Positions 1-10,270 of a stretch of 64,000 nucleotides of DNA are shown piece after piece. The notes under the pieces were generated by a model. It saw nothing but the letters and a program-made list of their open reading frames with translations, made no database searches and was not told where the DNA came from. Positions within the stretch are counted from its first letter, which is position 1, and every line of letters begins with the position of its first letter. The position numbers and the translations under genes were made by a program. The DNA comes from Caulobacter sp. UNC358MFTsu5.1 (GTDB lineage: Bacteria > Pseudomonadota > Alphaproteobacteria > Caulobacterales > Caulobacteraceae), in NCBI RefSeq assembly GCF_000712075.1, contig NZ_JONW01000006.1, positions 1 to 64,000 of the forward strand, given 5' to 3'.

Positions 1-12
1 AAATTAGAGAAT

Positions 13-61
13 ACCGTTTCGACGAAGCCCGATCGCTCCGCGCGGTCGTTATCCGGAAGCG
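13..61 (+). repeat. Dispersed repeat block a, copy 1
   Basis: About 43 of 48 positions match 50632-50679 with one single-base indel, in the same orientation. It is the left block of a two-block repeat; the right block lies about 200 bp downstream here and about 180 bp downstream in the other copy, with an unrelated middle. Confidence 0.7.
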
Positions 62-264
62 CGACGGCGCTGAGTTCTATTGGAACCTCGCCGCCTTGAA
101 GCCTCCGGCGGGCGGGCTGGAGCAACGATCCCCAGTCCCGGACCGCGAGCGTCTCATCGCCCGCCTGCTGCTCAACCGGCCCCCATCCAACGCTGTATCC
201 GTGTTCCGAGCCCAGCCGGCACCAGATGGATGGGGTTTGATCCTTTCAGACCGCCGAAGGAGCT

Positions 265-330
265 TCCCGCTCGATCGCCCCCCGCCGCCGCATCGGTCGC
301 TGGCCATGCGCCCTTTCCCGCGTCGAGGTG
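265..330 (+). repeat. Dispersed repeat block b, copy 1
   Basis: This 66-bp block is nearly identical to 50860-50926 in direct orientation, with only a handful of differences. The conserved part is not a convincing coding segment in any frame, so conservation is at the DNA level. Confidence 0.75.
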
Positions 331-410
331 GGAGCATTATGCGGCCGCCGGGAAACCCTGCGGGGAATAAAGATTTAGGTCAGCGATATCAGCGGCTTGT
401 CCGCCGCAGT

Positions 411-493
411 GACGGGGACATGCGCTCGCGCGTGTCCCCAACCGCCTGGCTCGGCGCGAACCAGGGGACACGCCGCAAGGGCATGTCCCCGTC
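411..493. repeat. Nested inverted repeat, GGGGACA-type arms
   Basis: The outer arms GACGGGGACATGC (411-423) and GCATGTCCCCGTC (481-493) are perfect inverted repeats of 13 bp. Inside them GCGTGTCCCC (430-439) and GGGGACACGC (464-473) form a second perfect 10-bp pair. The alternating arm plan is the same as at 51049-51231. It lies 10 bp beyond the stop codon of the minus-strand oxidoreductase gene. Confidence 0.75.
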
Positions 494-503
494 GGCGGGC
501 GGC

Positions 504-1469
504 CTACGGGACCAGCAGCGTCGCCCCGGTGGTCCGCCGACCCTCCAGCGCCTCGTGCGCCGCCCGGGCCTCGGCCAGGGGGAAGGTCTGGCCGATCTCG
601 ATCTTCACCGCGCCGGACGCCAAGACCGCGAACAGGGCCGCCGCGCTCTCGTCCAGTTCGGCAGTGGTGGCGATGTAGTCGAACAGGCGGGGCCGCGTCA
701 GGAACAGCGACTTGGTCCCCAGTTCCAGCGGCGCGATCGCGGGGGCCGGGCCCGAGGCGTTGCCGAAGGTGGCCAGCATGCCCCGCCGGCCCAGGCTCTT
801 GAGGCTGGCCTCGAAGGTGTCCTTGCCGACGCCGTCATAGACCACGGCCACGCCCTGGCCGCCGGTGATCTCCGCCACCCGCGCGGCGACATCCTCCTCG
901 CCGTAGAGGATCACGTGGTCGGCGCCATGGTCGCGGGCGAGGGCGGCCTTGGCCTGAGAACCGACCGTGGCGATCACGGTCGCGCCCAGGGCCTTGGCCC
1001 ACTGCACCAGGATCGACCCGACCCCGCCGGCGGCCGCGTGGATCAGTACGGTCTGACCGGGCTCGACCTTGTGGCAGCGCCGGACCAGGAACTCGGCGGT
1101 CATGCCCTTGAGCAGGACGGCCGCCGCGGTCTCCAGGCTGACGGCGTCGGGGACCTTCACCGCCCGGTCGGCGGGGACGACCGCCGCCTCGGCATAGGCG
1201 CCGAGCGTGCCGTTGTAAGCGACGCGGTCGCCGGTCTTGAACCGGGTGACGCCTTCGCCCAGGGCCTCGACCACGCCGGCGGCCTCCAGGCCCAGCACGA
1301 CCGGCATCTTCATCGGATAGAGGCCGGAGCGGTGATAGGTGTCGATGAAGTTCAGGCCGACCGCCTGGTGACGGACCAGGATCTGGCCGGGACCGGGCGA
1401 GGGGACGGGCAGGTCGACAGCCTCGAGCACTTCTGGGCCGCCGGTGCGGACGGCTTGTATGGCCAGCAT
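504..1469 (-). CDS. NADPH:quinone oxidoreductase-like, zinc-free MDR family
   Basis: The 321-residue protein has the length and layout of quinone oxidoreductases of the medium-chain dehydrogenase/reductase family: an N-terminal GroES-like domain followed by a Rossmann domain with the nucleotide-binding motif AAGGVGS near residues 147-152. The catalytic-zinc ligands of alcohol dehydrogenases are not apparent, as expected for Qor/zeta-crystallin-type enzymes that reduce quinones or enals with NADPH in the cytosol. The ATG at 1467-1469 is chosen because it gives a normal N-terminus; longer readings run into the upstream gene in another frame. It follows the dienelactone hydrolase gene by 5 bp and is probably co-transcribed with it. 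The exact substrate is unknown. Confidence 0.88.
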   Translation of the reverse strand: MLAIQAVRTGGPEVLEAVDLPVPSPGPGQILVRHQAVGLNFIDTYHRSGLYPMKMPVVLGLEAAGVVEALGEGVTRFKTGDRVAYNGTLGAYAEAAVVPADRAVKVPDAVSLETAAAVLLKGMTAEFLVRRCHKVEPGQTVLIHAAAGGVGSILVQWAKALGATVIATVGSQAKAALARDHGADHVILYGEEDVAARVAEITGGQGVAVVYDGVGKDTFEASLKSLGRRGMLATFGNASGPAPAIAPLELGTKSLFLTRPRLFDYIATTAELDESAAALFAVLASGAVKIEIGQTFPLAEARAAHEALEGRRTTGATLLVP

Positions 1470-1474
1470 GACCG

Positions 1475-2170
1475 TCAGCCCAGGTTGGACTTGAAGAAGG
1501 TCAGACTGCGTCCGCCCGCCTTGGCCGCGTCGGCCGCGTCGTAGTGCGCGCCGCCGACCCGGGCGAAGGCGTGGTCGCGGCCGGGATAGGTGTGGACCTG
1601 GATCTGCGGGTGGTCCTTCAGCGCGGCCAGGATCACCTTCTGGGCTTCCTTCGGCACGAACTGGTCTTCCTCGGCGATGTGGATCAGCAGGGGCTTGGCC
1701 AGCTTCTCGGCCTCGGCCACGTACTTCTCGATGCCGACGCCATAGTAGGCGACGGCGGCGTCGACGTCGGTGCGGGTGGCGGTCAGGAAGGCCAGGAGGC
1801 CGCCCAGGCAGAAGCCCACGGCGCCGACCTTGCCGGTGACGCCCGGCAGCTCGCGGACGGCGGCCACGGTGGCGGCGATGTCGGCGACGCCGTTGTCCAC
1901 GTCGAACGCGTTGTACAGTTCGAAGGCCCGCTTCCACTCGGCCTCGCTCTGGTCGGTGATGTCGATGCCGGGCTCGATCCGCCAGAACAGGTCGGGGCAG
2001 ACAGCGACGAAGCCTTGTCCGGCCAGGCCGTCGCAGATGTCGCGCATCACCTGGTTGACGCCGAAGATCTCCTGGATGACGACGACGGCCGGCGCCTCGG
2101 CGGCTGAGGGACGGGCCACATAGGCGGAGAAGTCGCCGTCGGGCGTGGTGATCGTGAGGGTCTCGCTCAT
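1475..2170 (-). CDS. Dienelactone hydrolase family protein
   Basis: The 231-residue cytosolic alpha/beta hydrolase has the full dienelactone hydrolase triad: nucleophile Cys121 in GFCLGG, Asp169 in EEDQFVP and His200 in GRDHAF, with the conserved Glu in the QEIFG segment near residue 34. Family members hydrolyse dienelactones or other small lactones and esters; many chromosomal copies have no known substrate. It forms a probable two-gene unit with the downstream oxidoreductase. It is divergent from the DUF6489-mnmE transcript, with 134 bp between the starts for both promoters. No aromatic-degradation genes lie nearby, so the catabolic name should not be over-read. Confidence 0.9.
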   Translation of the reverse strand: MSETLTITTPDGDFSAYVARPSAAEAPAVVVIQEIFGVNQVMRDICDGLAGQGFVAVCPDLFWRIEPGIDITDQSEAEWKRAFELYNAFDVDNGVADIAATVAAVRELPGVTGKVGAVGFCLGGLLAFLTATRTDVDAAVAYYGVGIEKYVAEAEKLAKPLLIHIAEEDQFVPKEAQKVILAALKDHPQIQVHTYPGRDHAFARVGGAHYDAADAAKAGGRSLTFFKSNLG

Positions 2171-2304
2171 TGGGGCTCTCCGTATCGTGGCGTATCGGGG
2201 GGGTCGCGCGGCGTCGATGGGACTTTCGACCGAAGCGCTCTAACGTGCGCCGATGCGGTCGCGGCATAACAACATCGTGCTTCGACGGCAGGGAACCCCA
2301 GATC

Positions 2305-2558
2305 ATGAAGATGACCATTGAGATTGACTGCACGCCGGTGGAGGCCCGCGCCTTCCTGGGCCTGCCCGATGTGAGCGCCCTGAACGACCACCTGGTCAAG
2401 GAAATGCAGGATCGGATGACCGCCAACATGGCCATGCTGGCGCCCGAGGAGCTGATGAAGAACTGGATGGCTTTCGGTACCGGAGCCCAGGACCAGTTCC
2501 GCAAGCTGATGACCGCGGCGGCCGGCGCGGCGATGACGGGCATGGGCGGCAAGTCGGA

Positions 2559-2562
<4 letters not shown>
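2305..2562 (+). CDS. DUF6489-like small protein upstream of mnmE
   Basis: This 85-residue soluble protein has a conserved core ([20 protein letters not shown]) followed by helical segments rich in Met and Ala. It resembles the alphaproteobacterial DUF6489 family, small proteins of unknown function. ATG 2305 is preferred because the conserved core starts there and the longer upstream reading is Arg-rich. Its TGA overlaps the mnmE ATG (2559-2562), so it is translationally coupled to mnmE. It has no signal peptide. Apart from the operon with the tRNA-modification gene, there is no clue to its role. Confidence 0.8.
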
Positions 2563-3902
<1,340 letters not shown>

Positions 3903-3918
3903 TGTTTCACGTGAAACA
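3903..3918. promoter_or_regulatory. parS centromere site 1 (perfect)
   Basis: TGTTTCACGTGAAACA is the perfect palindromic parS consensus recognised by chromosomal ParB. It starts immediately after the mnmE stop codon, about 3.6 kb from parB. Confidence 0.95.
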
Positions 3919-3928
3919 TCGCCTTGAA

Positions 3929-3937
3929 CTATCCACA
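3929..3937 (+). promoter_or_regulatory. Possible DnaA box between two parS sites
   Basis: CTATCCACA differs from TTATCCACA at one base. It lies between the two perfect parS sites upstream of mnmG. One-mismatch matches are expected by chance in a window this size; only the position makes it worth noting. Confidence 0.25.
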
Positions 3938-3961
3938 GGGTGATCACAGATGTCTCCGGCG

Positions 3962-3977
3962 TGTTTCACGTGAAACA
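3962..3977. promoter_or_regulatory. parS centromere site 2 (perfect)
   Basis: A second perfect TGTTTCACGTGAAACA lies 59 bp from the first, in the mnmE-mnmG gap. A spot with two perfect sites beside parAB is likely the main centromere of the chromosome. Confidence 0.95.
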
Positions 3978-4082
3978 CCCGGGACCGACTCGCCGCTGCG
4001 GGGAGTCTCGCGTATAAGGCTAATGCGCCCCCGCCGAGACGCCAATCTCGGGATGGGGGCGTTCGCATTGAGGCGCGCAAGC

Positions 4083-5939
4083 TTGTCCAACACCTGGGAT
4101 GTCATTGTCATCGGCGGCGGTCACGCCGGCTGCGAGGCGGCGGCCGCCTCGGCGCGCGCCGGCGCGCGCACCCTGCTGCTGACCCACAAGCGCGAAACCG
4201 TGGGCGAGATGTCGTGCAATCCGGCCATCGGCGGCCTGGGCAAGGGCCACCTGGTCCGCGAGATCGACGCCCTGGACGGCCTGATGGGCCGTATCGGCGA
4301 CAAGGCCGGCATCCAGTATCGCCTGCTGAATCGCTCCAAGGGCCCCGCCGTGCGCGGGCCGCGCTCGCAGATCGACCGCAAGCTCTATCGCGAGGCCATG
4401 CAGGCCGAGCTGTTCGCCTATCCGAACCTGGACGTCGTCGCGGCGGCGGCCGAGGACCTGATCGTCGAGGACGGCGTGGTCGCCGGGGTCGTGGACGGGG
4501 AGGGCGGGGTCTACCGCGCCTCGCGCGTGGTGCTGACCACCGGCACCTTCCTGAAGGGCGTGATCCACCAGGGCGAGACCCGCATCCCGGCCGGCCGCGT
4601 GGGCGACGCCCCGTCGATCGGCCTGTCCGACCGGCTGTACGCCCTGGGCTTCGACATGGGCCGCCTGAAGACCGGCACCCCGGCGCGCCTGGACGGCAAG
4701 ACCATCGCCTGGGATCGCCTGGAGATGCAAGCGGCGGACGAGCAGCCCGAGCCGTTCTCGTTCCTGACGTCTCACGTGGACGTGCCGCAGATCCAATGCG
4801 GCATCACCTACACCACGGCGGAGACCCACAAGATCATCGCCGAGCGCCTGGGCGAGTCGGCCGTCTACGGCGGCCGCGCCACCGGCATCGGCCCGCGCTA
4901 TTGCCCGTCGATCGAGGACAAGGTCGTCCGCTTCGCCGACAAGACCAGCCACCAGGTGTTTCTGGAGCCGGAAGGCCTGGACGACGACACCGTCTATCCG
5001 AACGGGATCTCCACCTCGGTCTCGGCCGAGACCCAGCTGCTGTTCCTACGCACCATGCCGGGCCTAGAGAACGTCGAGGTCATCCGGTACGGCTACGCGA
5101 TCGAGTATGACTATGTCGATCCGCGCGAGCTCTACCCGACCCTCGAGACCAAGCGTCTGACCGGGCTCTACCTGGCGGGCCAGATCAACGGCACGACGGG
5201 CTACGAGGAAGCCGGGGCCCAGGGCCTGATGGCCGGGCTGAACGCGGCGCTGGCGGCGCAGGGCAGGGACGCCGCCGTCTTCGCCCGCGACGAGGCCTAT
5301 ATCGGCGTGATGATCGACGACCTGGTCACCCGGGGCGTCACCGAGCCCTATCGGATGTTCACCAGCCGGGCCGAATTCCGCCTGATCCTGCGGGCCGACA
5401 ACGCCGACCAGCGCCTGACCGACAAGGGCCTGGCCCTGGGCGTGGTGGGTCCCGTGCGCGCCGAGGCCTGGGCCGCCAAGAAGGCCGAGCTGGAGGCCGT
5501 CCGCGCCTTCGCCCGCTCGGTCACCCTGACGCCGGGCGAGGCCAATCGCGCCGGCTTCAAGGTCAATCACGACGGCCAGCGTCGCGACGTCCTGGCCATG
5601 CTGGCCCTGCCCGACGTGACCCTGGACGGCCTGACCGCGGTATGGCCCGAGATTTCCACGTGGAGCCCGATGGCCCGCGAGCAGATCGAGATCGAGGCAG
5701 CCTATGCCGGCTATCTCGACCGCCAGCGCAACGACGCCGAGGCCTTCCGCAAGGAAGAGGACCTGCGTCTGCCGGCCGACCTGGACTACGGCCTGGTCGG
5801 TAGCCTGTCGAACGAGGTGCGCGAGAAGCTGGCGCGGGTGAAGCCCCTGACCCTGGGCCAGGCGGCGCGGATCGAGGGCGTGACGCCCGGCGCCCTGACG
5901 GCCCTGCTAGCCCACGTCCGCCGCTCGAAGGCCGCTTGA
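4083..5939 (+). CDS. mnmG: tRNA uridine-5-carboxymethylaminomethyl synthesis enzyme MnmG (GidA)
   Basis: MnmG is the FAD-dependent partner of MnmE in wobble-uridine modification. The dinucleotide-binding motif [14 protein letters not shown] starts within ten residues of the proposed N-terminus, and [13 protein letters not shown] and the C-terminal GidA-associated helical domain follow. The TTG at 4083 is chosen because it gives 618 residues, the usual length, starts right before [12 protein letters not shown], and has GAGG about ten bases upstream. Longer readings from ATG 4023 or 4053 add an Arg-rich tail, and one from 3924 would run through a parS site. A TATAAG sequence near 4013 could be its -10 box. 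Its stop overlaps the rsmG start. Confidence 0.95.
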   Translation: MSNTWDVIVIGGGHAGCEAAAASARAGARTLLLTHKRETVGEMSCNPAIGGLGKGHLVREIDALDGLMGRIGDKAGIQYRLLNRSKGPAVRGPRSQIDRKLYREAMQAELFAYPNLDVVAAAAEDLIVEDGVVAGVVDGEGGVYRASRVVLTTGTFLKGVIHQGETRIPAGRVGDAPSIGLSDRLYALGFDMGRLKTGTPARLDGKTIAWDRLEMQAADEQPEPFSFLTSHVDVPQIQCGITYTTAETHKIIAERLGESAVYGGRATGIGPRYCPSIEDKVVRFADKTSHQVFLEPEGLDDDTVYPNGISTSVSAETQLLFLRTMPGLENVEVIRYGYAIEYDYVDPRELYPTLETKRLTGLYLAGQINGTTGYEEAGAQGLMAGLNAALAAQGRDAAVFARDEAYIGVMIDDLVTRGVTEPYRMFTSRAEFRLILRADNADQRLTDKGLALGVVGPVRAEAWAAKKAELEAVRAFARSVTLTPGEANRAGFKVNHDGQRRDVLAMLALPDVTLDGLTAVWPEISTWSPMAREQIEIEAAYAGYLDRQRNDAEAFRKEEDLRLPADLDYGLVGSLSNEVREKLARVKPLTLGQAARIEGVTPGALTALLAHVRRSKAA

Positions 5940-6604
5940 TGTCCGCGGCGTCGGCCCCCCTGATCATCGAGGAACTCGACCCCGTCGACGCCGCCGCCTT
6001 CCAGCGGCTGACCGCCTGCACCGACACGCAGCTGGCCGACCTGACGCGGTTCCAAGCCCTGCTGGCCGAGTGGAACGAAGTGATGAACCTGGTGGGCCCG
6101 GCGACGATCGCCACCTACTGGAACCGTCACGCCTGGGACAGCGCCCAGCTGCTGACCTTCGCGCCCGAGGCCAAGACCTGGGCCGACCTGGGCGCGGGCG
6201 CGGGCCTGCCCGGCGTGGTGCTGGCGATCCTGTTGAAGGACACGCCCGGGGCCAAGGTCCGCCTGGTCGAGAGCATGGCCAAGCGCTGCCGCTTCCTGCG
6301 CGTCGTGGCCGACGCGCTGGAGCTGCCCGTCGAGATCCACAACGCCCGCGCCGAAGAGCTAGACCTGAAGGTCGACGTCGTGACCGCGCGGGCCTGCGCG
6401 CCGATGGTCAGACTGCTCGGGTACGCCCAGCCCTACCTGAAGCGCGGCGCGGTCGCCTGGTTCCTGAAGGGACAAGATGTCGCTTCGGAGCTGGCCGAAG
6501 CCGCTACATATTGGAAATTCGAGTCGACCCTGCGGCCGTCCCTGAGCGACCCGCGAGGCCAGATCGTGCAAGTGAAGGGGCTTAAGAGTGTCCGTAAAGT
6601 CTGA
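5939..6604 (+). CDS. rsmG: 16S rRNA (guanine-N7) methyltransferase RsmG (GidB)
   Basis: RsmG methylates N7 of the 16S rRNA guanine in the 530 loop using S-adenosylmethionine. The 221-residue protein has the GidB fold, with the SAM-binding glycine motif ADLGAGAGLPGVVLAI and the VTARACAPM segment typical of the family. The ATG overlaps the mnmG stop (TGATG), and the end overlaps the parA GTG start by 17 bp, so mnmG-rsmG-parA-parB read as one operon. This is the standard origin-proximal arrangement in alphaproteobacteria. Confidence 0.95.
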   Translation: MSAASAPLIIEELDPVDAAAFQRLTACTDTQLADLTRFQALLAEWNEVMNLVGPATIATYWNRHAWDSAQLLTFAPEAKTWADLGAGAGLPGVVLAILLKDTPGAKVRLVESMAKRCRFLRVVADALELPVEIHNARAEELDLKVDVVTARACAPMVRLLGYAQPYLKRGAVAWFLKGQDVASELAEAATYWKFESTLRPSLSDPRGQIVQVKGLKSVRKV

Positions 6605-7400
6605 CCAACCGCTGCGCGTCCTCGCCATCGCCAACCAGAAGGGCGGGGTCGGCAAGACCACGACCGCGATCAACCTGGGCACCGCCCTGGCGGCCTGCGG
6701 CGAACGCGTGCTGCTGATCGACGCCGACCCGCAGGGCAACTGCTCGACGGGCCTGGGCATCACCCGCCTGCAGCGTCGCACCACCCTGTACGACGTGCTG
6801 ATGGGCGAGGCCCCGGTGGTCGATGCCGCCGTGAAGACCGAGCTGCCGGGCCTGGACGTGATCCCCGCCGACGCCGACCTGTCGGGCGTGGAGATCGAGC
6901 TGGGCCAGCAGGCGCGCCGGTCCTACCGCCTGCGCGACGCCCTGGAGCCGCTGCGCGCCAACGGCCCCTACACCTATGTGCTGATCGACTGCCCGCCGTC
7001 GCTGAACGTGCTGACGGTCAACGCCATGACCGCCGCCGACGCGGTGTTCGTGCCGCTGCAGTGCGAGTTCTTCGCCCTGGAGGGCCTGACCCAGCTGATG
7101 CGGACCATCGAGCGGGTGCGCGGCAGCCTCAATCCCAAGCTGGAGATCCAGGGCGTGGTGCTGACCATGTACGATCGCCGCAACAGCCTGTCGGACCAGG
7201 TGGCGCGCGACGTGCGCGATCACTTCGGCGACAAGGTGTATGACGCGGTCATACCGCGGAACGTCCGCGTGTCGGAGGCGCCGTCCTTCGGTAAGCCCGT
7301 CCTGCTCTACGACCTCAAATGCGCGGGCAGCCAGGCCTACCTGCGGCTGGCGCGCGAGGTGATCAGCCGCGAGCGCAACCGTCAGGCCCAAGCGGCTTAG
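6588..7400 (+). CDS. parA: Chromosome partitioning ATPase ParA
   Basis: ParA is the Walker-type ATPase whose nucleoid gradient moves ParB-parS complexes toward the new pole. The 270 residues show the deviant Walker A KGGVGKTT (18-25), the Walker A' DADPQGN segment and the Walker B region LIDCPPSLNVLT. It lacks the N-terminal HTH of plasmid type Ia ParA, as expected for a chromosomal copy. The GTG at 6588 lies within rsmG, so the partition genes are coupled to the rRNA methyltransferase. Its substrate sites (parS) lie 2.6 to 3.1 kb upstream. Confidence 0.97.
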   Translation: MSVKSDQPLRVLAIANQKGGVGKTTTAINLGTALAACGERVLLIDADPQGNCSTGLGITRLQRRTTLYDVLMGEAPVVDAAVKTELPGLDVIPADADLSGVEIELGQQARRSYRLRDALEPLRANGPYTYVLIDCPPSLNVLTVNAMTAADAVFVPLQCEFFALEGLTQLMRTIERVRGSLNPKLEIQGVVLTMYDRRNSLSDQVARDVRDHFGDKVYDAVIPRNVRVSEAPSFGKPVLLYDLKCAGSQAYLRLAREVISRERNRQAQAA

Positions 7401-7487
7401 AAGTCCGCCTGAGGATAACCATCCAAGTCATTGTCGAAATTGAGTGAAGAGCGCGTGAGGGAGTCGGTCGTGGTGGGAGAGCCGGGG

Positions 7488-8381
7488 ATGTCCGAAGGTC
7501 GTCGTGGTTTGGGTCGGGGCCTGTCCGCCTTGCTGGGCGAGGTCGATTCCGCTCCGGCCCAGGCGCCCGGTGACACCAGCGCCGGTTCGCGCGAGGCGCC
7601 GATCGAGCTGGTACGACGCAACCCCGATCAGCCGCGCCGGACCTTCCGCGAGGAAGACCTGGTAGAACTTTCGGACTCGATCCGCGAGAAGGGCGTCCTG
7701 CAGCCGATCCTGGTGCGTCCGGCTCCCGGCGCTCCCGGCGAGTACCAGATCGTCGCCGGCGAGCGGCGCTGGCGCGCGGCCCAGCGGGCCGGGCTGAAGA
7801 CCATCCCGATCATGGTCCGCGAGCTGGACGACCTGGCCGTGCTCGAGATCGGCATCATCGAGAACGTCCAGCGCGCCGACCTGAACGCGATCGAAGAGGC
7901 GCTGAGCTACAAGGTCCTGATCGACAAGTTCGGCCAGACCCAGGAGATCATCGCCCAGACCGTGGGCAAGAGCCGCAGCCACGTGGCCAACACCCTGCGC
8001 CTGCTGTCGCTGCCGGACTCGGTCCAGCACTACGTCACCTCGGGCGAGATGACCGCCGGCCATGCCCGCGCCATCGCCAACGTGCCCGACCCGGCCGCCC
8101 TAGCCCGGGAGGTCATCGACAAGGGCCTGTCGGTCCGCGACGCCGAGGCGCTGGCCCGCCGCGCCCCGACCGCCGACGGCGAGGCCCGCGCCAAGTCGAG
8201 CGGCGGCCGCCCGCCCCGGACCAAGGACACCGACACCCAGGCGCTGGAAGCCGACCTGTCGTCGGTGCTGGGCCTGGACGTCGAGATCGACCATCGCGGC
8301 GGGACCGGCGCCCTGACCATCCGCTACGCGACGCTCGAGCAACTGGACGACCTCTGCAACCGGCTGACGCGAGGCCACTAG
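7488..8381 (+). CDS. parB: Centromere-binding protein ParB
   Basis: ParB loads at parS as a CTP-dependent clamp and stimulates ParA. The predicted 297 residues carry the conserved start MSEGRRGLGRGLSALL (ParA-interacting region), the CTP-binding motif GERRWR (91-96), ENVQR (125-129), the HTH around GKSRSHVANTLRLL and the C-terminal dimerisation segment LDDLCNRLTRG. ATG 7488 is chosen because the conserved N-terminus begins there and GGGAG lies about 12 bases upstream; a TTG at 7431 would add 19 residues. Short hairpins at 8371-8389 and 8397-8420 follow or overlap the stop, but neither has a T-run. Confidence 0.97.
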   Translation: MSEGRRGLGRGLSALLGEVDSAPAQAPGDTSAGSREAPIELVRRNPDQPRRTFREEDLVELSDSIREKGVLQPILVRPAPGAPGEYQIVAGERRWRAAQRAGLKTIPIMVRELDDLAVLEIGIIENVQRADLNAIEEALSYKVLIDKFGQTQEIIAQTVGKSRSHVANTLRLLSLPDSVQHYVTSGEMTAGHARAIANVPDPAALAREVIDKGLSVRDAEALARRAPTADGEARAKSSGGRPPRTKDTDTQALEADLSSVLGLDVEIDHRGGTGALTIRYATLEQLDDLCNRLTRGH

Positions 8382-8634
8382 AGGGCCTCGCGGAGGGTCC
8401 TCTGTGGCGCACAGAAGGACGTGCGACCGTGTCCCTGGTCGAGCTGTTCCCCAGAATCGAGGCCGCCACGGTCTCGATTTCCGGACAACACACTGAAAAA
8501 CAAATGGAAATGGCGCGATCGGCCGGGAATTTGGTCGAGGCGTTACAGGGCCGAAATCGGCACATTCCTGTGGATGAAGCCTCGGCGGGTTTGACGAATC
8601 GTCCATTCGCCGATCCGGCGGGCGAGGGGAGACC

Positions 8635-9687
8635 CTAGAGACCCAGCCGCCGCGCCTTGCCGGCGATCTGCAGCGCCAGGCGCTCGGAGATCAGCTGGTC
8701 GGGCGAGCCGGAGGTCTTGCAGGCCTTGTCGGCCGCCAGGACCTCGGCCTGCACCACCAGCAGCTGGTCCAGGGTCCAGGCCCTGGCCTGACGCAGGAAC
8801 TCGCGCTCCTGCTTCCAGAAGATACCGGAGGCCTTGGCGGCGGCCGCCAGGTCGACACCGTTCTTGTGCAGGGTCAGGGTGCGGCGCAGCTTGCCCAGGT
8901 GAAAGCCCATGGCCCGCACGGCGGCCGGTCCGCCCTCGCCCTCGGCGGCGGCGCGGCGCAGGCCCGCCTGGGCGGGGCCCACGCGACCGCCGAACGCGTC
9001 GGAGGCCGCGTCGAACAACGAAGCCTCGGGCTCGACGCCCAGGAAGTCGGTCAGGTCGGCCGGGGTGGCGACCACGCCGCTGCCCGGGCCGAGATAGAGG
9101 GCCAGGCGCTCGACCTCGGCGCGGGCCACCCCGCGCTCCTTGGGCAGGCGCGAGACGAACAGGTCCAGGGCCTCGCCGTTCAGGCTGACCTTGTCCTTGG
9201 CCAGGGTCTCGCGGGCCAGGCGGGCCAGGTCGCCGGCCTCGTCCTCGTAGCAGGGGATCACCGCCGCGCCGGCGGCCTTCTCGGCGACCTTCCTCAGGGT
9301 GGAGTCGCGGCCCAGGGCGCCGGCCTCGATCAGGAAGAAGGCGTCGGGGTTCAACTGGCCCTCGACGTGGCGCGTCAGGGCTTCCGCCGCCTGCTTGTCG
9401 GGCCCGCCCTTCTCGCCGGTCAGGCGCAGGCGCACCAGGCGGCGCCCGCCCATCATGGAGAGCGCCGAAAGCTCGTCTTCGAGCTTGCCGGCCTGGCTGT
9501 CCAGGTCGCTCTCGGTCAGCTGGGCGGTGTCGAACGGATCGTCGGGGTTCGCGAACAGCCTCTTGGCCAGCTGGTCGGCGCGATCACGCACCACGCCGCG
9601 GTCGCGACCGTAGATGACCACGGCGCGGATGTCGCCGGCGGGATCCCGCAGGAAGCGTTCGATGTCCGGCCGCTTGGACAGGATCAT
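8635..9687 (-). CDS. holA: DNA polymerase III delta subunit
   Basis: HolA is the delta subunit of the clamp loader; it opens the beta sliding clamp during loading. The 350-residue protein has the HolA layout: an N-terminal AAA+-like domain without a functional P-loop (IYGRDRGVVRDRADQLAKRL), a central helical domain and the collar domain. It is convergent with parB, with a 253-bp gap that holds no convincing gene. It is followed on the same strand by lptE after 67 bp in transcription-reversed order (leuS, lptE, holA), the common alphaproteobacterial arrangement. Confidence 0.93.
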   Translation of the reverse strand: MILSKRPDIERFLRDPAGDIRAVVIYGRDRGVVRDRADQLAKRLFANPDDPFDTAQLTESDLDSQAGKLEDELSALSMMGGRRLVRLRLTGEKGGPDKQAAEALTRHVEGQLNPDAFFLIEAGALGRDSTLRKVAEKAAGAAVIPCYEDEAGDLARLARETLAKDKVSLNGEALDLFVSRLPKERGVARAEVERLALYLGPGSGVVATPADLTDFLGVEPEASLFDAASDAFGGRVGPAQAGLRRAAAEGEGGPAAVRAMGFHLGKLRRTLTLHKNGVDLAAAAKASGIFWKQEREFLRQARAWTLDQLLVVQAEVLAADKACKTSGSPDQLISERLALQIAGKARRLGL

Positions 9688-9754
9688 GATCAGCGTACTC
9701 GAGCGAAGTGGATACCGGTTCGCGTGAAGAGGACGCGCGAAAACAAAGTCTATC

Positions 9755-10267
9755 CTAGGCCTTGGACTTGCCCGCGATCCAGGTCGCCAGCTCCAGCTGG
9801 ATCCGCCGGGCCAGCTCGGTGGCGGCGCGTTCCTGGCTGTCCTGCTGGGCGGCGATCGAGGCGTAGGGCTGGTCGGCCGAGTCGTAGGTCACCGCCGCGC
9901 TGGTCGTGCCCGACTTCACGTCCTTGCCGGTCTTGGAGTCCACCAGTCGCCAATGGGCGGTCAGGTTCAGCTCGTAGCGGTTGGCGACGTTGTCGACGCG
10001 GACGCCGCGCGCGTAGCGCTGCTCCTGGACCGAATAGATGAACTTGTGGGACGGCAGGACGTTGGCGTCCCGCGCGAAGGCGTCGTCCAGCTTCTCGCGC
10101 AGCAGGTAGCCGGCACGGCCGGGCGGGGCGACCACCTCGATGGCGCTGAGCCCCTTGGTGACCGTCTGGGGGCCGTACAGGGGGGTGAAGCCGCAGCCGG
10201 CGAGGCCGAGGGCCATGACCGCGAGAAAGGCGGCCGGGAGGGTCTTGGAGAGCGGGAAGCGCTTCAT
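9755..10267 (-). CDS. lptE: LPS assembly lipoprotein LptE
   Basis: LptE plugs the LptD barrel that delivers lipopolysaccharide to the outer leaflet. The 170-residue protein has a signal peptide ending in the lipobox LAGC (Cys about residue 26), then GFTPLYGP, the hallmark N-terminus of alphaproteobacterial LptE. It starts 3 bp after the leuS stop codon and is clearly co-transcribed with leuS and holA; the leuS-lptE-holA order is widely conserved and supports the call despite low sequence conservation in this family. Confidence 0.9.
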   Translation of the reverse strand: MKRFPLSKTLPAAFLAVMALGLAGCGFTPLYGPQTVTKGLSAIEVVAPPGRAGYLLREKLDDAFARDANVLPSHKFIYSVQEQRYARGVRVDNVANRYELNLTAHWRLVDSKTGKDVKSGTTSAAVTYDSADQPYASIAAQQDSQERAATELARRIQLELATWIAGKSKA

Positions 10268-10270
10268 GGA

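Larger units (their letters stand above)
1..503. other. Non-coding repeat-rich region at window edge
   Basis: No ORF here looks like a real protein; the open frames are Arg/Pro-rich shadows of GC-rich DNA. Two blocks (13-61 and 265-330) recur in the same order and orientation at 50632-50679 and 50860-50926. A nested inverted repeat occupies 411-493. The stretch ends at the stop codon of the quinone oxidoreductase at 504. It may be decayed mobile or repetitive DNA; no transposase remnant is recognisable. Confidence 0.6.

Noticed and set aside
96..1544. A 482-codon plus-strand frame over the oxidoreductase gene.
   Set aside because: It is an antisense shadow of the GC-rich minus-strand gene, Arg/Gly/Gln-rich, with no family features.
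4774..4789. CACGTG cores in mnmG (also near 5659 and 2803) as further parS sites.
   Set aside because: They match only 9 to 11 of 16 parS positions, far below the three called sites.
8429..8638. A 69-codon GTG-started frame between parB and holA.
   Set aside because: No ribosome site, no recognisable domain, and it runs into the holA end; the gap is more likely non-coding.
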